Source: an uncultured Ruminococcus sp.
Lineage (GTDB): Bacteria > Bacillota > Clostridia > Oscillospirales > Ruminococcaceae
NCBI GenBank assembly: GCA_946186215.1
Contig: CAMHMM010000126.1
Location: 1 to 5,773 of the forward strand
Reading direction: 5' to 3'
DNA: 5,773 nucleotides
The notes beneath the pieces are model-generated. The model was given only the letters and a program-made list of their open reading frames with translations. It was not told the DNA's origin and made no database searches. Positions 1-5,462 of this stretch are shown here, one piece after another (within the stretch, counting starts at the first letter, position 1; each line of letters starts with the position of its first letter). A program made the position numbers and the translations under genes.

Positions 1-77
1 GAATCACTTGAATTTTTTTGCAGTAAAAGTGGATTTTCATTCATTTCATTTATTATATCAATGATTTCTTGATTCAT
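1..77 (-). CDS. Possible N-terminus of an unrecognised AT-rich minus-strand gene, cut by the left edge
   Basis: On the minus strand an ATG at 77-75 opens a frame with no stop to base 1, giving 25 codons that begin MNQEIIDIINEMNENPLL. Residues (Glu, Asn, Ile, Asp, Leu) and A/T-ending codons look like coding sequence from an AT-rich gene, not an antisense shadow. A second in-frame ATG lies at 101-99, and the frame stays open to a stop near 213-215, so the start is uncertain. No good Shine-Dalgarno site precedes either ATG, which is the main weakness. The segment is about 21% GC, far below the genes to its right. If real, it would be divergent from the plus-strand gene at 109 with almost no promoter space between them. 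No family is recognisable from so short a piece. Confidence 0.3.
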   Translation of the reverse strand, partial: MNQEIIDIINEMNENPLLLQKNSSD

Positions 78-108
78 ATAATTATTATTACAGATATTCA
101 TATTCTTT

Positions 109-1032
109 GTGATAACGCTGATAAGAGATATCATCCGGAAAAACAAGCGGCTGATTTTCAATGCACTCGGGTATATCCTGCCTGTTTTTGCGGGAGTCGG
201 GATATTCTATCTTCAGGCATCATCCAATACAGGCTGGCTGGATCAGCTGCTGTTCAAATTCAGCGTGAGAAGTGCCATGAATGAGGATGATCCCGGAGGG
301 CTCATCAATTCGCTCATATGGAATTTTGAATCTGCATTCAATATGGGCAACGGCATCATATTTATGATAACATTTTTCGGTGCTCTGCTTATCATTATGC
401 TCACAGGCATCTATCTCGTAAAGGAAAAAAAGCTTGGTGCGCTGTTTGAGCGGGCTGAATACAGTCTGCCTCTGGGAGTGTTTTCGGGCGTTGCACTGCA
501 GCTGTTTGTGCTTAAAAATCATTCTGCCGTGCATGAATTTGCTTTTATAAAATTCTCGGCATTTATTATTCTGACTGTTCCTATGCTTGCTGTGCTCATG
601 CGCAATTATATGTTTACTAAGCAGGATAGAACAAAGGTGTTCGTTATCTCATCCGCTGTATTTACAGCAATCCTGCTTTTCATGACGGGCGTTCCTGTGT
701 ATACCGCAAAATATATTTCCGACCGCAGTTATCCTGTGGAGTATAAGTATGAGGAAAAGATAGGCGAAAATACAGACTATTATGATGTGGTGTTTACGGA
801 TATAAGTGAGCTTGCCATTGAAAATACACCGCCTATGCCATATCTTTACGCAAAGAAGCTCATTTACTATGTGGACGATGTTCAAAAGATATTTACTATG
901 TTTCCCGACCTGTCCGATGAGGCGAAAATATTATTTGTCACACGGGCGGGAAACGAGCTGCCTGACGGTATCGAAGCCGCAGGTATCAGATATGAAGATA
1001 ATGAGATTATGATCACGGAGATAGTGCGTTGA
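109..1032 (+). CDS. Polytopic membrane protein of unknown function with C-terminal soluble domain; possibly 5'-truncated
   Basis: The reading is 307 residues from a GTG. Hydrophobic segments suggest about five membrane spans, near residues 15-36, 82-104, 117-135, 144-168 and 176-199, followed by a roughly 108-residue hydrophilic C-terminal domain (200-307). The NHSAVHEFAFIKFS stretch (137-150) and the DYYDVVFTD plus ENTPPMPYLYAKKLIY part of the C-domain resemble, from memory, the C-terminal half of long polytopic proteins of the glycosyltransferase/PMT type. That is inference, not an assignment. The start is weak: the frame opens only at 82 after a TAA at 79-81, no ATG is available before residue 57, and the bases before GTG hold no purine-rich site, unlike every other plus-strand gene here. 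The abrupt AT-rich edge just upstream makes loss of an N-terminal part plausible. It could equally be an intact small membrane protein. Two hairpins follow its stop codon. Confidence 0.6.
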   Translation: MITLIRDIIRKNKRLIFNALGYILPVFAGVGIFYLQASSNTGWLDQLLFKFSVRSAMNEDDPGGLINSLIWNFESAFNMGNGIIFMITFFGALLIIMLTGIYLVKEKKLGALFERAEYSLPLGVFSGVALQLFVLKNHSAVHEFAFIKFSAFIILTVPMLAVLMRNYMFTKQDRTKVFVISSAVFTAILLFMTGVPVYTAKYISDRSYPVEYKYEEKIGENTDYYDVVFTDISELAIENTPPMPYLYAKKLIYYVDDVQKIFTMFPDLSDEAKILFVTRAGNELPDGIEAAGIRYEDNEIMITEIVR

Positions 1033-1039
1033 ATAAAGA

Positions 1040-1057
1040 GGCTATGGATACATAGTC
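1040..1057 (+). other. Intergenic hairpin 1 upstream of aroC
   Basis: Bases 1040-1046 (GGCTATG) pair with 1051-1057 (CATAGTC) around a GATA loop. This gives seven pairs, one of them G-U. It starts seven bases after the stop of the preceding membrane-protein gene and directly abuts a second hairpin. No T-run follows it, so alone it is not a terminator. It may stabilise the transcript end or form part of a leader structure. Confidence 0.4.
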
Positions 1058-1083
1058 ATATGCTTTTATAAGAGCATATTTTA
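1058..1083 (+). terminator. Intergenic hairpin 2 with short T-run: weak terminator or aroC leader structure
   Basis: Bases 1058-1066 (ATATGCTTT) pair with 1071-1079 (AGAGCATAT), including one G-U pair, around a four-base TATA loop, followed by a TTTT run at 1079-1082. The position between two genes fits an intrinsic terminator for the membrane-protein gene. However, the stem is AT-rich and the T-run short, so it would be weak or leaky. It ends about 20 bases before the aroC ribosome binding site, so an attenuating role is also possible. No short leader peptide rich in aromatic residues is visible. Confidence 0.35.
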
Positions 1084-1100
1084 AGAAAAATGACAGTTAC

Positions 1101-1106
1101 AGGTGA
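1101..1106 (+). promoter_or_regulatory. Shine-Dalgarno site that fixes the aroC start
   Basis: AGGTGA lies four bases before the ATG at 1111. The upstream in-frame ATG at 1090 is preceded only by an A/T-rich run without such a site, so 1111 is the better start. It gives the N-terminus MGSIYGKIFRISTWGESHG, typical of chorismate synthases. Confidence 0.75.
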
Positions 1107-1110
1107 TAAT

Positions 1111-2211
1111 ATGGGTTCAATTTACGGAAAGATCTTCAGGATATCCACATGGGGAGAATCCCACGGAAAGGGCGTAGGCGTAGTGATCGACGGTTGCCCT
1201 GCAGGGCTTTCTCTCAATGAGGATGATATACAGGCGTTTCTTGATCTGCGTCGGCCGGGACAGTCGAAATATTCTACTCCCAGAAGCGAGGGGGACAAGG
1301 CTGAGATCTTGTCGGGAGTCTTTGAAGGGCGCACTACCGGAACGCCAATCTCGATAGAGGTGCGCAATACCTCGCAGCGTTCGGGTGACTATTCCGAGAT
1401 CGCATCCTATTATCGTCCCGGGCACGCTGACTATACCTTTGATGAAAAATACGGCTTCCGCGACTATCGCGGCGGCGGGCGTTCATCGGGCAGGGAGACC
1501 ATAGGCAGGGTTGCGGCAGGTGCTGTGGCATCAAAGCTGCTTGAAAGCGTGGGAATAACCGTATGCGCCTATACCCGCGCTATCGGCGGTATCGAAGCTG
1601 CAGAGACAGACAGAAATGAGATAATGAACAACCGCCTCTATATGCCCGACAGGGCTGCGGCACAGAGGGCAGAGGAGTATCTTGATGCACTTATGAAGGA
1701 GGGCAATTCTGCGGGAGGCATCGTTGAATGTGTAGCAGAGGGACTTCCTGCGGGACTTGGCGAAACGGTATTTGATAAGCTCGATGCAGAGCTTGCCAAG
1801 GCTGTAATGTCCATCGGCGCGGTCAAGGGAGTGGAGATCGGCGAGGGAATGAACGCTGCAAGGCTCACAGGTTCAGAAAATAACGATCAGTTTATTATCC
1901 GTGACGGCAGCATTGCGAAGGCTTCAAATCATTCAGGCGGAGTCCTCGGCGGTATGAGCGACGGATCTCAACTCGTGCTTCGTGCCGCATTCAAGCCTAC
2001 TCCATCCATATCGGCAATGCAGCGCACGGTAAACAAAAACGGTGAGGAGATAGATATATCTGTCAAGGGAAGACATGATCCCATAATCGTTCCCCGCGCA
2101 GTGGTAGTTGTTCGTTCCATGACGGCACTGGTGCTTGCGGATATGCTGCTTATGAATATGAGCGCAAGGCTCGACGGCATACAGCGGTTTTACGGCATAA
2201 ACGAAAAGTAA
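1111..2211 (+). CDS. aroC: Chorismate synthase
   Basis: Catalyses the last step of the shikimate pathway: 5-enolpyruvylshikimate-3-phosphate to chorismate plus phosphate, needing reduced FMN, in the cytoplasm. Chorismate feeds aromatic amino acids and folate. The 366 residues match the usual family length. Visible hallmarks are GESHG (15-19, with the conserved His18), RRPGQSKYSTPR (47-58), RPGHAD with the second conserved His105 (102-107), GRSSGRETIGRVAAGAVA (123-140), NHSGGVLGGMSDG (273-285) and GRHDPIIVPRA (320-330). All expected key residues appear present, so the enzyme is probably functional. The start at 1111 is chosen over 1090 because it has the ribosome binding site and a family-like N-terminus. 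It lies apart from other shikimate genes, at least within this window, and heads a plus-strand array with the DUF389 gene 19 bases downstream. Two hairpins precede it. Confidence 0.98.
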   Translation: MGSIYGKIFRISTWGESHGKGVGVVIDGCPAGLSLNEDDIQAFLDLRRPGQSKYSTPRSEGDKAEILSGVFEGRTTGTPISIEVRNTSQRSGDYSEIASYYRPGHADYTFDEKYGFRDYRGGGRSSGRETIGRVAAGAVASKLLESVGITVCAYTRAIGGIEAAETDRNEIMNNRLYMPDRAAAQRAEEYLDALMKEGNSAGGIVECVAEGLPAGLGETVFDKLDAELAKAVMSIGAVKGVEIGEGMNAARLTGSENNDQFIIRDGSIAKASNHSGGVLGGMSDGSQLVLRAAFKPTPSISAMQRTVNKNGEEIDISVKGRHDPIIVPRAVVVVRSMTALVLADMLLMNMSARLDGIQRFYGINEK

Positions 2212-2230
2212 GAAACAAGGCGGTGATCCT

Positions 2231-3010
2231 ATGGAAAAGAAGGACAACAGGAATGTATTCAGGGTAGTTATAATGAATGCCTTTTCTCTCCATAAGGATG
2301 TCGCCTCAAATGATGAGATAAAGGAAAGGCTTTTGTCATCAGGAAAGGTCACTGGCACCAATCTCTGTGTTATGATATGTGCTGTCCTGATAGCGGCGGC
2401 GGGGCTCAATACAGGCTCTACAGCCGTTATCATCGGAGCGATGCTGATATCGCCGCTCATGGGCTCTCTTCTTGCAATGGCATACGGTACGGCCTCGGTG
2501 GATACATTCACATTTGAACGCCATCTGCTGGGCTTTATTTTCCAGATCATCGCCAGCATAATCGCTGCGACCATATTCTTTCTTATATCGCCCATCAAGA
2601 CACCCACTGCGGAGCTGCTCGCACGAACGAGCCCCACATTTTTCGATGTAGTGATAGCCTGTACGGGCGGTATCGCGGGGATAATCGGGCAGACGCGAAA
2701 GGACAGATCAAATACCATCATCCCCGGCGTTGCCATCGCCACAGCGCTGATGCCGCCTCTTGCCACCTGCGGCTATTCCATAGCCAATGGGAAATGGGCT
2801 ATGCTCAGGGGTGCGCTGTACCTTTTTGTTATCAACAGCTATTTTATCTATATGTCGGCCGATGTGATACTTACACTGCTTTCCATACCCAAGGTGCGGG
2901 AGCTTACTCCTGAGGAATGGAAGAACAAGCGCAGAAAGATGATAAGAAATGCTGTTCTGATCGCTGTTCCGAGTATCATACTCACGATCATAATGGCTCA
3001 TTCTGCGTAA
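2231..3010 (+). CDS. DUF389 family integral membrane protein
   Basis: A 259-residue membrane protein with two DUF389 hallmarks: the segment AVIIGAMLISPLMGSLLA (65-82) and the segment TIIPGVAIATALMPPLATCG (162-181). Hydrophobic spans lie near 43-58, 63-85, 98-120, 138-155, 163-182, 191-218 and 239-256, implying about six or seven passes. The N-terminal 40 residues are charged and probably cytoplasmic. Family function is not established; a transport or membrane-stress role is only a guess. The start has an AAGGCGGTGAT site at 2217-2227, four to ten bases before the ATG. This short form lacks the additional soluble domain present in some longer relatives. It sits 19 bases after aroC and 18 before the phosphorylase gene, so it is almost certainly co-transcribed with them. 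No direct link to chorismate synthesis is evident. Confidence 0.9.
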   Translation: MEKKDNRNVFRVVIMNAFSLHKDVASNDEIKERLLSSGKVTGTNLCVMICAVLIAAAGLNTGSTAVIIGAMLISPLMGSLLAMAYGTASVDTFTFERHLLGFIFQIIASIIAATIFFLISPIKTPTAELLARTSPTFFDVVIACTGGIAGIIGQTRKDRSNTIIPGVAIATALMPPLATCGYSIANGKWAMLRGALYLFVINSYFIYMSADVILTLLSIPKVRELTPEEWKNKRRKMIRNAVLIAVPSIILTIIMAHSA

Positions 3011-3028
3011 CATCCGGAGGATGCATTT

Positions 3029-3808
3029 ATGATACTTGAAGAATTTGACAGCAGCATAAGTGCAGTCATTGATCCCTGCGATATCCGTAAGGAATTGCCG
3101 GATATGCCGAAGGTAGTCGTATCATGCTTTGAAAGAGGTACCTTCGGGCGTATGCTGGATGTATACGGCGGCACGATCATGGATGAATGCTCGGTTGCAA
3201 ATATGGCTATCCCCGTATATAAGACTGTTTACAAGGGCACGCCTCTTGCACTTGTGCTGATGGACTGCGGTGCATCCTGCTGTGCGGCGCTGTGTGAGGA
3301 TCTGTACTGCATGGGCGCACAGATGCTGGTATTATTCGGCTCCTGCGGTGTCCTCGACAGCACCTTGTCAGACTGCGCCGTGATGATACCCGATGCGGCT
3401 GTGCGGGATGAGGGTACGAGCTACCATTATCTTCCTTCATCCGATGAGATCAAGGTCAACGAACGACATATCCCTGCATTTACACGGCTACTTGATGATG
3501 CATCAGTTAAATATGCGGTGGGCAAGGTCTGGACGACCGATGCAGTTTACAGGGAAACAAGAGCCAAGGTGCAAAAGCGCCGTGAGCAGGGCTGTATCTG
3601 CGTGGATATGGAATGCTCCGCAGCTGCGGCTGTAGCGAGGTTCAGGAATAAGGATATTTTTCATTTTTTCTTTGTTGCTGATGTCCTCGGGCAGGACAGC
3701 TGGGATCCGGGCTGTATTTCCAATTCCGCAAATTTCAGCGGGAAGGACAAGGCCGCATGGCTCGCTATGGAATTTGCGTTGTCTGTGAGCCGGAATTACG
3801 GGAACTGA
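3029..3808 (+). CDS. Nucleoside phosphorylase-family protein (PNP/UDP superfamily)
   Basis: A 259-residue cytoplasmic enzyme of the purine/uridine phosphorylase and MTA/SAH nucleosidase superfamily, which cleave the N-glycosidic bond of nucleosides, often with phosphate. Supporting motifs are FGSCGVL (103-109), which resembles the GSCGA loop of hexameric purine nucleoside phosphorylase, AVRDEGTSYHY (124-134), VWTTDAVYRET (167-177) and CVDMECSAAAAVARF (191-205); the last corresponds to the ribose-binding V-E/D-M-E signature. Asp218 in FVADVLG sits where purine-specific members carry the S-D catalytic aspartate, which leans towards a purine substrate; this is inference by motif and not proof. 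It has 14 cysteines, many for a cytoplasmic protein. GGAGG (3016-3020) lies eight bases before the ATG. It shares the plus-strand array with aroC, so salvage and housekeeping genes may simply be co-transcribed. The exact substrate is uncertain. Confidence 0.87.
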   Translation: MILEEFDSSISAVIDPCDIRKELPDMPKVVVSCFERGTFGRMLDVYGGTIMDECSVANMAIPVYKTVYKGTPLALVLMDCGASCCAALCEDLYCMGAQMLVLFGSCGVLDSTLSDCAVMIPDAAVRDEGTSYHYLPSSDEIKVNERHIPAFTRLLDDASVKYAVGKVWTTDAVYRETRAKVQKRREQGCICVDMECSAAAAVARFRNKDIFHFFFVADVLGQDSWDPGCISNSANFSGKDKAAWLAMEFALSVSRNYGN

Positions 3809-3824
3809 TAAACGGAGCATTTAT

Positions 3825-4190
3825 ATGGATAAGGATATGTTTGGGGCAGCACAAGAGGTGCTTGCCCAAAGGCCCCAAAAGCTCACCGACAGGAAAATGT
3901 GGCTGTTTGTGGCCGTAAATACCGCGCGGGCGCTTATCGCAGCTGTCAGCAAGGATGAGCTTTCAAAGGATAGGTTTACGGACTGTGGCTGTGTAAGCGA
4001 GCTTCAATATAATTTTGATATGATACAGGGGATATACGGTAGAAGATTTTCCTCAAAGAAAAACCCTGTGTATAATTATCTGTGCTCTCTTGTAGCGTTT
4101 TTTCCGGATGGTGATCTTTCTGATGATGACCGCAGACTGATAACGGAATACAACAGTGAGGACAGATATCTGCTCTATGAAATGAGGTGA
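3825..4190 (+). CDS. Hypothetical 121-residue protein
   Basis: Family not recognised. It is a small, probably soluble and mostly helical protein. A mildly hydrophobic helix, WLFVAVNTARALIAAVS, spans 26-42; it is interrupted by Arg and Asn and looks amphipathic rather than membrane-spanning. A CGC pair of cysteines lies at 54-56, a third cysteine at 87, and an acidic stretch DGDLSDDDRR at 95-104. No signal peptide is visible. GGAG (3814-3817) precedes the ATG by seven bases, so the start is sound. Spacing is 16 bases after the phosphorylase gene, and its last codons plus stop (ATG AGG TGA) form the Shine-Dalgarno site of the metallo-hydrolase gene. This predicts translational coupling and possibly a functional link between the two proteins. 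Good codon use and tight packing support a real gene, but its role is unknown. Confidence 0.8.
   Translation: MDKDMFGAAQEVLAQRPQKLTDRKMWLFVAVNTARALIAAVSKDELSKDRFTDCGCVSELQYNFDMIQGIYGRRFSSKKNPVYNYLCSLVAFFPDGDLSDDDRRLITEYNSEDRYLLYEMR
4184..4190 (+). promoter_or_regulatory. Shine-Dalgarno site overlapping the upstream stop codon; decides the MBL gene start
   Basis: GAGGTGA includes the stop codon TGA of the 121-residue gene and lies five bases before GTG 4196. The alternative in-frame GTG at 4187 lies inside this site and would have no proper spacing, so 4196 is preferred. Confidence 0.65.
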
Positions 4191-4195
4191 GCTCT

Positions 4196-4786
4196 GTGAC
4201 TATACTCAGATACGGGAACACGAACACTGTGTTTCTGGACGGTGGACTGCTCATCGACACGGATTACGCGGGAACGATGCAGGGCTTTTACCGTGCGATC
4301 AAGGAAAACAATATCCGCGTAAGCGATATCAGATATGTTCTTGCTACACATTATCATCCCGACCATATAGGGCTTGTGTCAGAGCTTATGGAGCAGGGAG
4401 TCAAACTGTTGCTTATTGATACACAGCGTGATCATGTCCATTTTTCCGACGGGATATTTGCGCGGGAAAAAAGACTGAACTACAGACCTGTAGATGAAAC
4501 AAAGGCTGTTGTGATATCATGCGGTGAGAGCAGGACTTTTCTTAAAGATATGGGAATTTCCGGCGAAATAATCTCCACACCAAGTCACAGTCCCGACAGC
4601 GTTTCGGTCATTCTCGATGATGGATGCTGTATTGTAGGTGATCTGGAACCTTTGCAGTACTTGGAAGCCTATGAGGAGAACGCTGCACTCAGAAATGACT
4701 GGGAGCGGATAAGGAGCTTTGCTCCGACAAGGATAATTTATGCCCACGCCAATTCTCAGGTGTTTGACAAGGAAAACGCTGAATAA
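4196..4786 (+). CDS. Compact metallo-beta-lactamase-fold hydrolase
   Basis: A 196-residue cytoplasmic metallo-hydrolase. The metal ligands are visible in order: THYHPDHIG (51-59: His52, His54, Asp56, His57), His131 in TPSHSPDSVS, Asp149 in VGDLEP, and His184 in YAHAN. Thus a dinuclear metal site, usually zinc, should be complete. The fold covers thiolester hydrolases (glyoxalase II-like), lactonases, nucleases and others; the motifs alone do not give the substrate. The length is near the minimum for the fold, with no extra substrate domain and no signal peptide. The TPSHSPDSVS segment replaces the usual TPGHTPGS form, a small but real deviation. I chose GTG 4196 because GAGGTGA at 4184-4190 is correctly spaced; a start at 4187 would overlap the upstream gene by four bases and add three residues. 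It follows the 121-residue orphan directly and may be coupled to it. A 69-base gap follows. Confidence 0.9.
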   Translation: MTILRYGNTNTVFLDGGLLIDTDYAGTMQGFYRAIKENNIRVSDIRYVLATHYHPDHIGLVSELMEQGVKLLLIDTQRDHVHFSDGIFAREKRLNYRPVDETKAVVISCGESRTFLKDMGISGEIISTPSHSPDSVSVILDDGCCIVGDLEPLQYLEAYEENAALRNDWERIRSFAPTRIIYAHANSQVFDKENAE

Positions 4787-4797
4787 AACATAAGGGC

Positions 4798-4825
4798 TTG
4801 ACAGAGATTTCTGCAAACATATGCA
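4798..4825 (+). promoter_or_regulatory. Candidate internal promoter before the 4856 gene
   Basis: A perfect sigma-70/sigma-A -35 box, TTGACA (4798-4803), is followed after 16 bases by TATGCA (4820-4825), a poor -10 match sharing only the TAT. It lies in the only gap over 20 bases in the array after aroC. The imperfect -10 keeps confidence low. Confidence 0.3.
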
Positions 4826-4855
4826 ACGACGGCACAAAACAGGGAGAAACGAAAA

Positions 4856-5458
4856 ATGGCAGACAAAAAACAGGACGCAGAGAAGGAAAAGAAGAAAAAA
4901 GGCTTGACCGATGAACAGGAACAGGCGATAGTAGATCTTATATTCGACTACAAGAATTTCTGGGTAGGTATTGCCGCAGTGATACTCGGCCTGTTTCTTG
5001 CATTCGGGTCTGTAAAGGGTTTGATCGGATACGCTACTGCTACGGAGAGATTTACCGTTGATGTTCATTTGATATCCTCCAAGAAATCCACATACTATGA
5101 CAGCTCCAAGTCCATAGACAGCCATAATGCGCCCTATGTTGCCACATGGCAGTATACTCTGGAGGGGGAGACCTATACCTTTGAGACCAAGGAGGAGTAT
5201 CAGCACCCTGCAGACAGGAAGGGAGTCTTCTACCGCGACAGTAAAGGTGAGATCCACCAGTTTTCCACGGGCAAAACAGGCGGCGGGGATATCATATCCA
5301 CATTAAAGCTCATCGCCATCCCGATCATCGTTTTTGCAGGCGGTATAGTGCTTATCCAGACAGATCTGCCGAAAATGAAAAAGCGTTTCGGGAAGAAAAA
5401 CAAGGCAGCTCCCGAAGTCAAAGCAGACGGTAAGAAAAAAAGAAGCAAAATGAGGTGA
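4856..5458 (+). CDS. Two-span membrane protein with extracytoplasmic domain and basic tail (DUF3592-like topology)
   Basis: A 200-residue protein not assignable with certainty. Order: a charged N-terminus with a lysine-rich run (residues 4-15), membrane span 1 (about 36-60), a roughly 85-residue hydrophilic domain likely outside the membrane (61-146), membrane span 2 (about 147-168), and a strongly basic C-tail (172-200) with several lysine clusters. The outer domain has APYVATWQYTLEGETYTF (92-109), then GVFYRDSKGEI (123-133), a pattern like the Y-x-V-x-Y-x-Y-x-V-x-G-x-x-Y and V-Y-Y-D/N-P arrangement of DUF3592 proteins; that is a resemblance from memory. The basic ends fit the positive-inside rule, placing both termini in the cytoplasm. 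AGGGAG (4841-4846) is nine bases before the ATG. A candidate promoter precedes it. Its last codons (ATG AGG TGA) form the ribosome binding site of the next gene. Function unknown. Confidence 0.85.
   Translation: MADKKQDAEKEKKKKGLTDEQEQAIVDLIFDYKNFWVGIAAVILGLFLAFGSVKGLIGYATATERFTVDVHLISSKKSTYYDSSKSIDSHNAPYVATWQYTLEGETYTFETKEEYQHPADRKGVFYRDSKGEIHQFSTGKTGGGDIISTLKLIAIPIIVFAGGIVLIQTDLPKMKKRFGKKNKAAPEVKADGKKKRSKMR
5452..5458 (+). promoter_or_regulatory. Shine-Dalgarno site overlapping the stop codon of the 4856 gene
   Basis: GAGGTGA, ending in the stop codon TGA, lies four bases before ATG 5463. It repeats the arrangement at 4184-4190 and supports the start of the AT-rich gene at the right edge. 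Confidence 0.65.
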
Positions 5459-5462
5459 CTGT

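Noticed and set aside
69..97. TTGATT followed by a TATT-like element as a promoter for the first membrane-protein gene
   Set aside because: Such matches are expected by chance in 21% GC DNA and no convincing -10 box lies at 16-18 bases spacing.
69..284. A 71-codon plus-strand frame starting at TTG 69
   Set aside because: It overlaps the N-terminal part of the membrane-protein gene in another frame, lacks a ribosome binding site, and has no coherent domain.
1090..1110. Upstream ATG as the aroC start
   Set aside because: No Shine-Dalgarno site precedes 1090, whereas AGGTGA is well placed for 1111, and the extra seven residues are not family-like.
1033..1110. T-box or other riboswitch controlling aroC
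   Set aside because: The gap is only 78 bases, with no T-box sequence, specifier loop or known aptamer core visible; only two simple hairpins are present.
1933..2766. A 277-codon minus-strand open frame across the end of aroC and most of the DUF389 gene
   Set aside because: It lies wholly antisense to two conserved genes with clear motifs, and shows no family motif or ribosome binding site of its own. Such long antisense frames arise from codon bias.
3016..3827. Shared GCATTTAT next to the start codons of the phosphorylase gene (3023-3030) and the 121-residue gene (3817-3824)
   Set aside because: An eight-base A/T-rich match beside two ribosome binding sites is probably chance or preference for unstructured initiation regions.
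4517..5257. A 246-codon minus-strand open frame with hydrophobic, cysteine-rich stretches
   Set aside because: It is antisense to the MBL metal-ligand region and to the two-span membrane protein, both of which have good ribosome binding sites. The hydrophobic runs are reverse readings of lysine-rich codons.
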